Assembly (NCBI RefSeq): GCF_013283665.1
Contig: NZ_JABEKU010000002.1
Span: 120,208 to 184,207, forward strand
DNA: 64,000 nucleotides
Source of the DNA: Ensifer sesbaniae
GTDB lineage: Bacteria; Pseudomonadota; Alphaproteobacteria; Rhizobiales; Rhizobiaceae
Direction: 5' to 3'
Shown: positions 9,001 to 16,591 of the stretch, piece by piece
How the letters are laid out: each line of letters starts with the position of its first letter
How positions within the stretch are numbered: the first letter of the stretch is position 1
The notes under the pieces: model-generated
Database searches by the model: none
The model's input: the letters and a program-made list of their open reading frames with translations, nothing else
Told to the model about the DNA's origin: nothing
Position numbers and translations under genes: made by a program

Positions 9001-11569
9001 CGACGCCATCTTCGGCGACCTCGGCAACGACTGGATCGTCGGCGGGACGGGGCGTGATCACATCTATGGCGGTTGGGGCAACGACCTCATGAATGCCGAT
9101 GACGTGCTCAGCACCAACGGTTGGCTCAACGACCAGCCCGAGACGCACCCCGTTTACGAGGACCGCGTCTTCGGTGGCGCCGGGCTCGACATCCTGATCG
9201 GCAATACCGGTGGCGATCGCCTGATCGATTGGGTCGGCGAGTTCAACAGCTACATCGTGCCCTTCGCGCCGTTCGGCATCGCGACGGTCAGCCGTCAAGT
9301 GCCGCCGCAGCTCTTCGACTTCCTCTATGCCCAAGCCTTCAGCGACGGTGTTGACATCACCCGCACCGCCGATACCGGAAGCGTCAATGGTAGCGACCAA
9401 TACAGCCATGTGTCGCAATTCCAGGGCGGTGTCGAAGGCGAAATCGGGCTAGTGACGCAAAAGGATCACGGCATCTGGCAAGACCAGACCGGCGGTCCAA
9501 CCGATCCGCAGCCGGGCAATATCCCCGGTGGACGGCGTGACGTCCTGCGCACGGCCGACTTCAACGACGGCACACTCGATGTCTTCGCCGCCGACCAGGG
9601 CAAGTTCACGGTGTCGAGCGGTATGATGTCGGTCGAATCCGAGACCTCATGGGGGCAGGCGGCCGCGGTCTTCTATGCCGATCAGTATCTGCCGATCTAC
9701 TTCGAGATTTCGGCGAAGGTCACGGCGCAGAAACCATTGGCCGGCTGGAAGGCGAACTCCTATGTCATCTTCGACTACCATTCGCCGACCGACTTCAAGT
9801 GGGCCGGGATCAACATCTCGAACGACAAGATCGAAATGGGCTACCGCGACGCCAGCGGCTGGCATCAGGTCGCCCAGTCGACCAAGCCCGTTCAACTGAA
9901 GGCCGGCATAACCTATGACGTGCTCGTGGCCGTCAACGGCACGAACGTGACTTTGACAGTCGCGGGCGTGAACTGGTTCAGCTACACCTTCACGCCGAGG
10001 ATCGAGGATGGCGTGCCCGTCGGCCTTAATCGCGGCATGGTCGGCGTCGGCAACGACGGCTCCAAGTCGAAAGTGGATAATCTCTCGGTCCAGATCCTGC
10101 CGCCGAACCTCTCGCTCGACTATACCGACAACTTCGACGGAACGGGGCGCTTCCCGATGACGGGGACGGCCGCGACAGGCTGGACCGTCGCCGACGGCCG
10201 GCTTACCGGCGCGGCAGGCGCTGCTGTCAACACGTTCAACCTCGGTACCACGCTTAGGGCAGATTCCTACCTTGAGCTGGAGGCTAAGCTCTCTACTTCG
10301 GGCATCGGCGGCATTGTCTTCGACAGCTACGGTCCGAGCGACTACAAGTTCGTCGCTCTCGACGTTGCCAATGACAAGGTGCTTGTCGGCCATGTCAGCG
10401 CCAAGGGCGGTTATAAGGTCGATCAGTCGTTCAGCCGTGTCCTTGACGCCGGCGTGGACTACACGTTGAAGCTGATCTTCAAGGGCGCCTCGACGAGCAT
10501 TCAGGTGAACGGCGCCCTCGTCGGCACTTATGGCTTCAATGCGGCCCTGGTCGATGGCGGCTTTGGCACGATGTCGCGGGTGGGAACGAGCTCGTTCGAT
10601 CGCTTCCAGATCCGCACCAACGATCCCGCCTTCAACACGTCGGCCAATCTGCTGGCGGCGACGGGCGATGCGACCAACGCCGGTGGCGAGATTACCAGAG
10701 GACAGGCGCTCTCGGTGCTCGACGATGCCATCGCCCTCTGGACGAAATCGGGACTGCTCGATGCGGTAACGCTTTCGCGCCTCGGCACGATCGACCTTGA
10801 GATCGTCGATCTCGAGGGCGACCGACTGGCCGAAGCCGTGTTCGGTGCAATCAGGATCGACCGCAACGCCGCCGGGCGGGGCTGGTTCGTCGATCTCACG
10901 CCGCAGGATAACGAGGAGTACAGCCTGGTCGACGGCAAGTGGCAGGCGATTGCCGGTGGCCCGGCCGAGGCACGCTTCGACCTGCTCTCGGTCCTGCTCC
11001 ATGAAATGGGTCACGAGGCCGGGTTGGATCACTCTGCCGACAATACAGTCGGCGATGTCATGGCCGAAACGCTCGGCATCGGCGAGCGCCGGTTGCCGTT
11101 GGCCGCAAACCAGCCCGAAACGCGCAACGACGCGGAGGTGTTCGACGAAGAGTTGGGTCTGTTCGTAAGCCCGGCTGAGCGACGGCTGATGAAACTTGCC
11201 GGCATCAGCGCTTCTGATCTCCAGATATCGGGAGGCGGTAACGCGAGCGAGGTTGCCGCGGCATCCGGCTGGACCGGAAGCGGGAGAGACGTTCCGGCTC
11301 CCACGTGGCAACCGGCAACCGGCGGGGGCCACAGCATGGCCCGCTTCGGCAATGATGGCGTGAAGGCATGGGTCTTCGACGAGGCAACCGGCACATTTGT
11401 CGACCCAACAGCCTGGACGGCCGATATCGGTGATCACGCCGCCAAGACTTCCGGCGCCGGTGAGAACGACGCCGACACAAGTGAGCAGGACGTGTTGAAC
11501 GGCATGATCGAGTGGGAGGCCCGAAAGGGACTGCTTTCTCGATTGGTCAGTCTCTTTGGAGGGCGTTAG
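2..11569 (+). CDS. Giant RTX/Calx-beta-like surface or secreted protein with C-terminal zinc-metalloprotease motif (5' partial)
   Basis: The reading frame is open at the left edge, so the true start lies outside; 3855 residues are visible. The first two thirds carry acidic Gly/Asp-rich beta repeats, two EF-hand-like loops (DWNGDGTIDQDD at 1829 and a second DTNGDGVINFAD) and Calx-beta-like segments around 2460-3500. From about 6540 to 9220 there are scattered blocks of haemolysin-type calcium-binding nonapeptides (GGAGNDTIYG type). Two tandem concanavalin/LamG-like domains lie at about 9560-10100 and 10125-10610. Near the C-terminus HEMGHEAGLDH (11000-11032) matches HExxHxxGxxH, with a Met-turn-like DVMAETL just after, as in matrixin/serralysin-type metzincins. 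The end (LLSRLVSLFGGR) is amphipathic. It is the first gene of a co-directional export-like cluster and is its probable substrate. It could be an adhesin, an S-layer-like protein or a protease. Family class is clear; function is inferred. Confidence 0.9.
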   Translation, partial: GVLRAFDTTADNTLGIFLDEVAGDLLVHTVHTTRDISLRTVAGSILDARNNGAGDDFADLIGQSIDLDANGGGSIGAFNNDLEIDSSRGSSNDDVALEADNNIYLAEAPVNPGESAGNLRLVLAHTYDGDIRITVRETGVQGENLDLLHSGSARFSEDGATFPTFQADAERLIPHGQIFAEKSNVQLRVGDNVTLDSNSEILAAKRIDIYGDVTAFDETISLLANADIGFGSVMLLRGRIIANAAVTPGNKSNGTPVGTAAAKTSAPHATNLTWIFGNTDVDTIQFGDPSGAGGTNSQGSPGYIFLGSKTRAYGSQTLNPAVADGEDRFTVYYLQDTATETSPNMTTVAEHTLTLDGVSGSDLYQVYTLGSNNPGRGTAGTDFNRNYVINVLDTGRSNDGVDALNIYGYNSAFNGKDGDGNKPIDDIFLLRGANYLPHETADRPAYVAMVYGQPSTYADTIEDNEPSNESARINYDTALNGRVTIEGLGGNDNFYSDDTTAIVSLQGGAGDDSFQIGQIFGNKRTDDPENGATPFFGGGLLAQDVFPDMLATTRGWLSPGISAPLVAQGGTGNDEFRVYSNQAELRLEGDDNNDLFIVRAFAIAAVANQDWNGDGTIDQDDLPAVTLDTNGDGVINFADADSTPDDYTDDVIVRDDQGVAMPIIGLGFSVARAPDIRAGGGEDEVQYNVNAPVSVDGGTGFDKLVILGTEFADDFAITERGIFGAGLNVRYTTIEVVEVDGLEGDDEFFVQSTAFGVAYRVIGGLGSDTINVTGDVTEDIVTRELEGASGAVDHLVTSGDALYDGVLVDGFDYNVASEDEGIIRIDETGGFTAVREGGPVNVDSYTVKLAVAPLAGQVIYVTVSAARSPQEEEDGTLLNPAPLPNGLGDTIWLSTVNPGGIVTDSDFQHVITVNGVLQIINDRAVVLRFDSSNWMNAQTVYVYAPDDPRAEGDRVVVIQHSVISDLSGVDTNVIDIDAEYPDGDPFDAADVRNVEVLLRDNDTPGIYVTEVAAGTNIEDGQSLVIEGSPATQLTDEILVQLQTAPEAGDIIVVKLFLNEASDEDIQIFDVDDPTNTFNSVGDRMYKHADGYWRLTFDHTNWDDPVRIGVEARDDIPREDPHTAVIYFQRDDVLTTDADHDYVFPNLRSGPGYVDIEVIDNDTAGAVVLQSGGTTVLNADGSDTDDYTIRLTKEPGTTVQVAIVTDGLADVVSVNGVAVTPGSGYTVIGGLRPTQIFDGNLVFSNDGLNGKITRGTGADLGSFVDEGFFVGQQIRIGNAGGNTGDYYITAIDTVDGKFIKVDRTFGTGGQLTDVILSDLASEGAFTGDIQFHTVLENGTLTYRMTIAGLADDADGWLAYGFLEGQWIRVFDAADNVIGNFKIAIIRGENDTKDATIQITSENAALLPAGSTLSGVKVLRTAAVATFNPGNYSVQQTVVLQADENYEVPVTREGVKVFPVSGHYLSKLRGPLAVEGGPTGADRSLENGLKLPGEADDFLIAIGAQPPESQQIDVLNIFNDTSKEDVDGLMTQTTLTGFNMADDLSLGLGVTGDPTFGESGFFPGGISFGKISVGADGQFGTNATKSTIEVVNLMLGEGNDGLVIQGTLDPAPSVQVTNTFTVTPNGSNGGTIVRTGFDWKAMGFLVGQTVQIAGQAGTWTVVAINDALIDPLHPEEGADPNDNSILVLSGSSLAGVASGSLTITAIDKDVITVNKSVDVAQTIAGGIIVRTDGGAWTGFAVGDFISINEDFAKGEYQIVSISGSTMRVVGGQLPLVSDAPRTINRINPVTNAILQTVVTDVSIDPTYTGGIVTRQDGIKWADEGYLAGHLITMVDENGKRDFRIIEISDDGFSLKLEGALLATQDDAVKSFYVQGVHGGLTLVHGGGNMYVESAGKMNIASAGGGSIVVTRLDGRAWSEDRYQVGQVIQLDGETYTRTILAIVDATLPPPPNSALTWGDLSALVLSAPNTHVGQGAGVTLAADAFNSYAERSLHVAEARTVTASGTMNVTTNSLTRSAGSWLADGFYVGQKVYISGYAGPFTIQALTAAVMTLQNVALTPANGVSLTVFGYDVTLDGGKRVGGDYIKVTGGAGPNSPLVVYGDTSQDGIWYSGQAHNVLGMEFGEKPFDLFPQLQDGENEDDEWVFPLANPYKLAGNDIIDASALFANVPGGSLPSVGLTIYGGAGNDTIYGSQAGDHLAGGSGDDLIIGNRGVDHIYGDSGLNVNIFTRELFIDTVDNSPLPSANPNTDTNGTTIKPVKSSVRDLMQAGRDLIFGDGASHLGYGASAVAATGVLGDFDDIIFADHGVIEMFVDDPNLPSGLKQRIQTTELLLVTAIRSAELQNGADDIVFAGLDRDVIVGGAGHDMLDGDQQDDRIFGDNVYLTRQGGADGNVLDDTFSKRFQTLAGALLYSRTDRPIPAGFGTVTGDNSGLLLVDGIARRYRDPDGAPWWSEYAVDYATLHTFAFDQGVAGVGSFGNDYIAGSEGHDEIFGQLGNDVVQGDGGIELAFAGTSHVGASRTSGGVADPIGPLTVIASFAAASDGQDYIEGGGGDDQLFGGLGQDDLIGGSSSYFSLTDANARPDGDDYIFGGTGGEIDRNDLDLPSDGTLAAARYARDADAMVGDNGNIVRIVGINGVDINPNGLANQRLYVQFNYDVNDPARAGAERIVVRGVHLLDYTPGGPDFRPDLFSKANPNNPAYRNEFGLWAKIDIGGHDEFHGETGDDIAYGGGGHDRMFGDAENDDLIGGWGNDWISGGTGQDGILGDDGRIFTSRNSATYAEPLYGVLALLGTDPDDRTSQGDVLNEFIYTPGQVQTETINIGGQLKKSVDLTPYNLKPNAQGADDPLFDANVVDDIVFGGLGDDFIHGGAGDDAVGGGEALQLSYTQRFENGVVVGLVRTDFTRPWNPGDVLRFGADTDPWNAPKPVQSKLGEFFLYDEYDPRRTILFNANGTVWKSGAAQTQFQYFLNLVDNEGPLVNGAIAFSPNGTPIAFADRNTDGNDAIFGDLGNDWIVGGTGRDHIYGGWGNDLMNADDVLSTNGWLNDQPETHPVYEDRVFGGAGLDILIGNTGGDRLIDWVGEFNSYIVPFAPFGIATVSRQVPPQLFDFLYAQAFSDGVDITRTADTGSVNGSDQYSHVSQFQGGVEGEIGLVTQKDHGIWQDQTGGPTDPQPGNIPGGRRDVLRTADFNDGTLDVFAADQGKFTVSSGMMSVESETSWGQAAAVFYADQYLPIYFEISAKVTAQKPLAGWKANSYVIFDYHSPTDFKWAGINISNDKIEMGYRDASGWHQVAQSTKPVQLKAGITYDVLVAVNGTNVTLTVAGVNWFSYTFTPRIEDGVPVGLNRGMVGVGNDGSKSKVDNLSVQILPPNLSLDYTDNFDGTGRFPMTGTAATGWTVADGRLTGAAGAAVNTFNLGTTLRADSYLELEAKLSTSGIGGIVFDSYGPSDYKFVALDVANDKVLVGHVSAKGGYKVDQSFSRVLDAGVDYTLKLIFKGASTSIQVNGALVGTYGFNAALVDGGFGTMSRVGTSSFDRFQIRTNDPAFNTSANLLAATGDATNAGGEITRGQALSVLDDAIALWTKSGLLDAVTLSRLGTIDLEIVDLEGDRLAEAVFGAIRIDRNAAGRGWFVDLTPQDNEEYSLVDGKWQAIAGGPAEARFDLLSVLLHEMGHEAGLDHSADNTVGDVMAETLGIGERRLPLAANQPETRNDAEVFDEELGLFVSPAERRLMKLAGISASDLQISGGGNASEVAAASGWTGSGRDVPAPTWQPATGGGHSMARFGNDGVKAWVFDEATGTFVDPTAWTADIGDHAAKTSGAGENDADTSEQDVLNGMIEWEARKGLLSRLVSLFGGR

Positions 11570-11604
11570 CGTGCGAATAAACTGTCTGGCCACTGCGTGC
11601 CGGC

Positions 11605-13479
11605 ATGACTGATCAGATTGCCAGGGAATATTCACCACCGCCCCCGGTCGAAGGCCCGGGGGCGGTGAGGTACGCTATTTTGGATCAAGCGCTCTGGCAA
11701 AAATTCCGCAATGCGACCAAGCCGGAAGAATTCGTGGAGACGTGGCTCGCGATACTCTGCCGTCAGATCGCAGGCGTGGCCAGCGGTATGGTCATGCTCG
11801 GGGAGCCGGACACCGGACCCTACACGCCAATCGCCTTCTGGCCGGACAGGGGCGTCGACGAGGGATTGGCGGCCACCGCCGAAAAGGCTCTGAGCCAACG
11901 CCAGGGCATCTCCACCGGACCGACCGGTAGCCGCATGGTGCAATTGATCGCTTCGCCGTTGATCGTCAACGAGCGCCTGTATGGCGCCTGCGCACTTTCG
12001 CTTTCCGCCGAGCCTTCGGCCATCAACGAAGTGATGCGCAAGGTGCAATGGGCCTCCGGCTGGATCGAGGTGCTGCTGAGGCGCCAATTCCAAGTCGAGA
12101 ACGAAGAAATCAGTGAGCGAAACAGGCTGGCCTTCGACATGCTTGCCGCAGTGCTTGAAGCGAAGGGCTTCGTCGAGGCGGCCACGGCGCTCGTTACGGA
12201 ACTCGCCATGCGGCTTGCCTGCGACCCCGTCAGCGTCGGTTTCGTGCGCGGACGGCGATGTCGGGTCGCGACCGTGTCGCACGCGGCGGGCTTCGGCAAC
12301 AAGGTCAACATCATTCGCGACATCGGCGCGGCGATGGACGAGGCTGTCGATCAGCACGCGATCGTTCTCTATCCGCCGCAGGAGCACTGGGAGTATCGCG
12401 TCGTCCGGGCACACGAAGAGCTGGTCGAGACGCACAGGTGCGGAGGCGTACTGACGATCCCCCTGCAATCGGGGCATCAGATCGTCGGTGCGCTGACGCT
12501 GCAGCGCCCACGCGGCAGTACCTTCGACGAGACCACCGTCGACCTGTGTGACGCAGTGGCCGCGGTCGTCGGACCGGTTCTCGAGGAAAAACGCCGCAAC
12601 GACAGGAACGTCTTGGTGAAGCTCTGGGAGGCCGCCGGCAACCAGTTGCGGCGACTATTGGGGCCAGGCTATTTCGGCCGCAAGCTCGCGACGCTGATCG
12701 CCGCCGTCCTGGCCGCCTATTTCAGCGTGGCGACGACGGAATACTCCGTCACCTCTTCGGCCGTCGTTCGCGGCACAATCCAAAGAACGGTCGTGGCGCC
12801 TTTCAACGGCTATGTCTCCAGTCAGTCGGCCAGGGCCGGCGAAGTGGTCAAGCAGGGTCAGATCCTGGCGCAGCTCGACGACCAGGATCTGACACTCGAA
12901 CGGCTTCGGCTCACGACCACCCGTCAGCAGAAGACGACCGAATACGACCGGGCGCTGATGCAGCACGAACGCGCCGAAGCGCTCATCGTCAAGGCGCAGA
13001 TCGATCAGGCCGACGCCCAGCTCGCTTTGATCGACGAGCAGCTCAAGCGCACGCGGCTGCTCGCTCCCTTTGACGGCTATGTCGTCAGCGGCGACCTCAG
13101 CCAGTCGATCGGTGCGGCGGTCGAGCGCGGACAGGAGCTCTTCACGATCGCGCCGCTGGAGTCCTATCGCGTCATCCTCGAAGTCGATGAAAGCGACATT
13201 GACGATGTCGAGATCGGCCGCAAGGGAGTCCTGCGGGTTTCCGCGCTTCCGCAGGAGCCGCTCACCTACCGGATCGAGCAGATCACCGCGATTTCCACCC
13301 AGAAGGAGGGCCACAATTTCTTCAAGGTCGAAGCAGCACTGGATCATGTCAGTGATCGGCTGCGGCCTGGCATGGAGGGCATTGCCAAGACCGCGGTGGA
13401 CGAACGACTCCTGATCCGCGTTTACACCGACAAGATGGTGCAGTGGGCCTATCTCGCCGCGTGGCGCTGGTTGCCGTGA
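11605..13479 (+). CDS. Double-GAF domain HlyD-type membrane fusion protein
   Basis: 624 residues. The N-terminal half is cytoplasmic in character, with two GAF-like domains (about residues 40-160 and 185-335; the second ends in GGVLTIPLQSG...GALTLQRP, a typical GAF core). A single membrane segment follows at about 361-378. The rest resembles a periplasmic adaptor: a lipoyl half-motif (APFNGYVSSQSARAGEVVKQG), a short alpha-hairpin at about 430-480, the second lipoyl half (LLAPFDGYVVSGDLSQSIG) and a beta-barrel. HlyD-family proteins bridge inner-membrane exporters to outer-membrane channels. The GAF pair suggests ligand sensing coupled to export, which is inference. It starts 35 bp after the giant RTX gene and ends 10 bp before the M50 gene, so an operon is likely. 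The ribosome binding site is weak. Fusion of GAF to HlyD is unusual. Confidence 0.85.
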   Translation: MTDQIAREYSPPPPVEGPGAVRYAILDQALWQKFRNATKPEEFVETWLAILCRQIAGVASGMVMLGEPDTGPYTPIAFWPDRGVDEGLAATAEKALSQRQGISTGPTGSRMVQLIASPLIVNERLYGACALSLSAEPSAINEVMRKVQWASGWIEVLLRRQFQVENEEISERNRLAFDMLAAVLEAKGFVEAATALVTELAMRLACDPVSVGFVRGRRCRVATVSHAAGFGNKVNIIRDIGAAMDEAVDQHAIVLYPPQEHWEYRVVRAHEELVETHRCGGVLTIPLQSGHQIVGALTLQRPRGSTFDETTVDLCDAVAAVVGPVLEEKRRNDRNVLVKLWEAAGNQLRRLLGPGYFGRKLATLIAAVLAAYFSVATTEYSVTSSAVVRGTIQRTVVAPFNGYVSSQSARAGEVVKQGQILAQLDDQDLTLERLRLTTTRQQKTTEYDRALMQHERAEALIVKAQIDQADAQLALIDEQLKRTRLLAPFDGYVVSGDLSQSIGAAVERGQELFTIAPLESYRVILEVDESDIDDVEIGRKGVLRVSALPQEPLTYRIEQITAISTQKEGHNFFKVEAALDHVSDRLRPGMEGIAKTAVDERLLIRVYTDKMVQWAYLAAWRWLP

Positions 13480-13489
13480 GGACGCGGAT

Positions 13490-15637
13490 ATGGAACGGTC
13501 CTACTTCAGCTCATCCTGGTACCGCGTCGCGCAACTGAAGCTGAAGCTGCGCGGCCATGTCCGCACACATCGCACGGTCTTCCGTGGCCAGCTCTGGTAC
13601 GTGCTGCAGGACCGGACCTCCGGGCGTTTCCACCGTTTCACGCCCGAGACCTATTTCATCATCAGCCTGATGGATGGCGAGCGCACGATGCAGGCGATCT
13701 GGGACATCGCCTGCGACAAGCTGACCGACAAGGTCGTCACCCAGGATGAGGTCATCCAGTTTCTCGGGCAGTTGCACGCGGCGGACGTCTTGTTCGGCAA
13801 CGTTCCGCCCGACATCAATGAAATTGCCGAGCGCGGCAAGAAGGTGCGCAATCGCAAGCTGTTGATGAGTTTTGGCAATCCGCTCGCCATTCGCTTCGGC
13901 CTGCTCGATCCGAACGAGTTTCTGAACGCCACCGCCATCGTCGGGCGGGTGCTGTTTTCATGGTTCGGCACGCTCGTCTTCATCTGTCTTGTCACCTATG
14001 CCGCCGTTCTTGCCGGCATGAACTGGAATGCGCTGACGGCCAATGTCACCGACCGCGTGCTGTCAACATCGAACCTCTTCCTGATGCTGATCGCCTATCC
14101 GCTCATCAAGACCCTGCACGAACTCGGGCACGCCTACGCCGTCAAGCGATGGGGCGGCGACGTTCACGAGGTCGGCGCGATGATGCTGGTCTTCATGCCG
14201 GTCCCGTATGTCGATGCATCCGACAGTCTGGCTTTTGCAAGCAAATGGCAGCGCGCCCTCGTCGGTGCTGCCGGCATTTTCGTGGAAATGACGCTCGCCG
14301 CGCTTGCCCTCATCGTGTGGGTCAATGCGGAGGAGGGGCTCGTTCGGGCCTTCGCCTTCAACGTCATGCTGATCGGCGGCGTGTCGACCCTGCTCTTCAA
14401 CGGCAACCCGCTTCTGCGCTTCGATGGCTATTACGTCCTGAGCGATCTTCTGGAGATTCCCAACCTCGCGAGCCGGGCCAACAAATATCTTGCCTACCTC
14501 GTTCAGCGCTATGCCTTCAAGATCGGCGCGGTCAGTTCACCGGCGACGGCGCCCGGCGAGGAGTTCTGGTTCGTCCTCTACGGCGTCTCGGCGTTCTTCT
14601 ACCGCCTCGTCGTCACCGGCGCGATCATCGCGCTCGTCAGCCAGAAGTTTTTCATCGTCGGCACGTTGCTCGCCATCTGGGCATTGATCCTGATGTTGGT
14701 CGTACCATTGGCGAAAGCCTTCTGGTTCCTGCTGACGAGCCCGCTGCTGCGAAGAAACCGGGGGCGGGCTTTCGCGGTCGTCGGCTCGACGCTTGCCGCC
14801 GCCGCGCTGCTTCTGTTCGTGTTGCCCATCCCGCATGCGACCGTCGTGCAAGGTGTCGTCTGGCTACCAGGCGAAGCGATCGTCCATGTTCAGACAGACG
14901 GTACGGTCGATGAAATCGCGGCTGCACCCGCCGCCGAGGTGAAGGCTGGCGATCCACTGATCCGGCTGGAGGATCCACTGCTGGCGGCCCGCGTCGACCT
15001 GCTCGAACTGCGCGTCGCCGAACTCCAACGGCGTCTTACCAAGCAGGATCTCTCGGATCTTGCCCACGCGCGCATGGTCAAGGAGGAACTGCGGCTTGCT
15101 CTCGCCGATCTCGACCTGGCACGGCAAAGGCAGGAGAATTTGATCGTCCGAGCGCAATCGAGCGGCACACTGATCTTGCCCGATGATCACGATCTGCCAG
15201 GCAAGTTCGTCCAGCGTGGAAAGGTAGTCGCCTATGTCGCGCACTTCGACAAGCCCACCATTCGCGTCATCGTCCCGGAGGAGGATGCCGACCTCGTTCG
15301 CTCGCAGACACGGGACGTAAGCCTGCGCTTCGTCGAGGATTTTTCGAAGGTCTACAGAGCAGCCGTTGTTCGTGAGGTTCCGGCGCTAACCGACACATTG
15401 CCCAATGCGGCGCTCAGTACCGTCGGCGGTGGCGCCATTGCACTCGACCCCCGCGACACGTCACAGCGGCGGGTGCTCGCCAATCTCTTGCATCTCGATC
15501 TGATGCTGACCGAGAGCCCGACCGTGCCTCGGGTGGGCGGACGCGTCTTTGTGAGGTTCTCCCACGGGTCGTCGCCCATGGCAAGTAGAATTTATCGTTC
15601 AACGCGGCAAATATTCCTGCGTTTATTTAAAGTTTGA
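13490..15637 (+). CDS. PqqD-like / M50 site-2-protease-type membrane protein fused to HlyD-like periplasmic domain
   Basis: 715 residues. Residues about 20-110 resemble a PqqD-type small winged-helix domain (contains a YFIISLMDGERTM segment). A multi-pass membrane region follows, with the M50 zinc motif HELGH at residues 210-214 and the second metal-site motif NPLLRFDGYY (Asp312). After about six membrane spans, the C-terminal part from about 455 is a biotinyl/lipoyl-like and coiled-coil adaptor (DGTVDEIAAAPAAEVKAGD, then a hairpin at about 505-545). M50 proteases cleave substrates inside the membrane. PqqD-like domains bind peptide substrates in RiPP and related pathways. The combination suggests an inner-membrane component that recognises, and possibly cleaves, an exported protein. 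It lies in the cluster between the GAF-HlyD and SapC genes. Family assignment is good; the role is inferred. Confidence 0.85.
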   Translation: MERSYFSSSWYRVAQLKLKLRGHVRTHRTVFRGQLWYVLQDRTSGRFHRFTPETYFIISLMDGERTMQAIWDIACDKLTDKVVTQDEVIQFLGQLHAADVLFGNVPPDINEIAERGKKVRNRKLLMSFGNPLAIRFGLLDPNEFLNATAIVGRVLFSWFGTLVFICLVTYAAVLAGMNWNALTANVTDRVLSTSNLFLMLIAYPLIKTLHELGHAYAVKRWGGDVHEVGAMMLVFMPVPYVDASDSLAFASKWQRALVGAAGIFVEMTLAALALIVWVNAEEGLVRAFAFNVMLIGGVSTLLFNGNPLLRFDGYYVLSDLLEIPNLASRANKYLAYLVQRYAFKIGAVSSPATAPGEEFWFVLYGVSAFFYRLVVTGAIIALVSQKFFIVGTLLAIWALILMLVVPLAKAFWFLLTSPLLRRNRGRAFAVVGSTLAAAALLLFVLPIPHATVVQGVVWLPGEAIVHVQTDGTVDEIAAAPAAEVKAGDPLIRLEDPLLAARVDLLELRVAELQRRLTKQDLSDLAHARMVKEELRLALADLDLARQRQENLIVRAQSSGTLILPDDHDLPGKFVQRGKVVAYVAHFDKPTIRVIVPEEDADLVRSQTRDVSLRFVEDFSKVYRAAVVREVPALTDTLPNAALSTVGGGAIALDPRDTSQRRVLANLLHLDLMLTESPTVPRVGGRVFVRFSHGSSPMASRIYRSTRQIFLRLFKV

Positions 15638-15748
15638 CTGGACACGAAGTCTAATAAAGTGTTCGATCAAATTAGCCTGAGTAAAAATCTGGCGGCTGTC
15701 TTCTAGAATACCTGAGTAACGCTTACAAGATACTAGAGGGAAAACACC

Positions 15749-16570
15749 ATGGCAGCACAACTTCTTTTCTATCAGGACGTGCATCCGGTCTCGGCTGATC
15801 GCCATAAGGATGTCTCCATCAAGGCTGGAACTTCCTACAGGTTCGCAAAAGAAGTGAACTCGGTTCCGGTGACGGCCATCGAATTTGCTCAGGCTGCCGC
15901 CGAATATCCGATTGTCTTTGCCGGCACGGACGACACGGTGACGCCTGCGGTGGTTCTCGGCGCCCAGCAGACACAGAACCTCTTCGTCGACGACGACGGT
16001 GCCTGGCTCGGCAAATACGTGCCGGCGTTCGTTCGACGCTATCCGTTCGTGTTCTCGACGGACCGCGGCGGCAAGACGTTCATCCTTCATATCGACGAAA
16101 GTTTCGACGGCTTCAATCGCGAAGGCCGCGGCGAGCGCCTGTTCGACAGCGAGGGACAGCAAACGCAATACCTGAAGAGCGTGCTGGGCTTCCTGCAAGA
16201 CTATCAAGCGAGGCACCAGCGAACCCGTCAGTATTGCGAGCGGTTGAAATCACTGGGGCTGCTGCAGCCGATGCAGGCCCAGTTCAACCTCAACAGCGGC
16301 GAACGCCGCTCGCTTTCCGGCTTCATGACGGTCAACCGTGAAAAGCTGAAAGCGCTGGTGAGCGAAGAACTGCAGGCGATGTTCACCAATGACGAACTGG
16401 AGTGCACTTACCTGCATCTTCACTCGCTCAGGCACTTCTCCAGCATGCTGGAGCGCATGCCCGAAGCCGTGGACGCCGCCGGCAAGGGCGACGCTCCCCC
16501 TGCCGTGACGAAGCAGCCGAAAAGCTTCCGCAACGGCCATGATGCGCCCGCCGCGGAAACGAACGCTTAA
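15749..16570 (+). CDS. SapC family protein
   Basis: 273 residues, no signal peptide or membrane segment. It resembles the SapC family: an N-terminal HPVSADRHKDVSIKAG segment, then FAQAAAEYPIVFAG, RYPFVFSTD and a conserved LFDSEGQQTQYLKSVLGFL block. SapC proteins were first noted next to S-layer genes and are often found beside surface-protein or TonB-receptor loci; their biochemical role is not settled. The start ATG follows AGAGGG at a suitable distance. The 111-bp AT-rich spacer upstream is larger than the other gaps in this cluster, so it may have its own promoter. It lies between the M50-HlyD and SecA-like genes, which fits a role in handling or anchoring the giant RTX protein. That role is inference. 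Confidence 0.85.
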   Translation: MAAQLLFYQDVHPVSADRHKDVSIKAGTSYRFAKEVNSVPVTAIEFAQAAAEYPIVFAGTDDTVTPAVVLGAQQTQNLFVDDDGAWLGKYVPAFVRRYPFVFSTDRGGKTFILHIDESFDGFNREGRGERLFDSEGQQTQYLKSVLGFLQDYQARHQRTRQYCERLKSLGLLQPMQAQFNLNSGERRSLSGFMTVNREKLKALVSEELQAMFTNDELECTYLHLHSLRHFSSMLERMPEAVDAAGKGDAPPAVTKQPKSFRNGHDAPAAETNA

Positions 16571-16591
16571 GGGGGGACCGGGCAAGCGACC

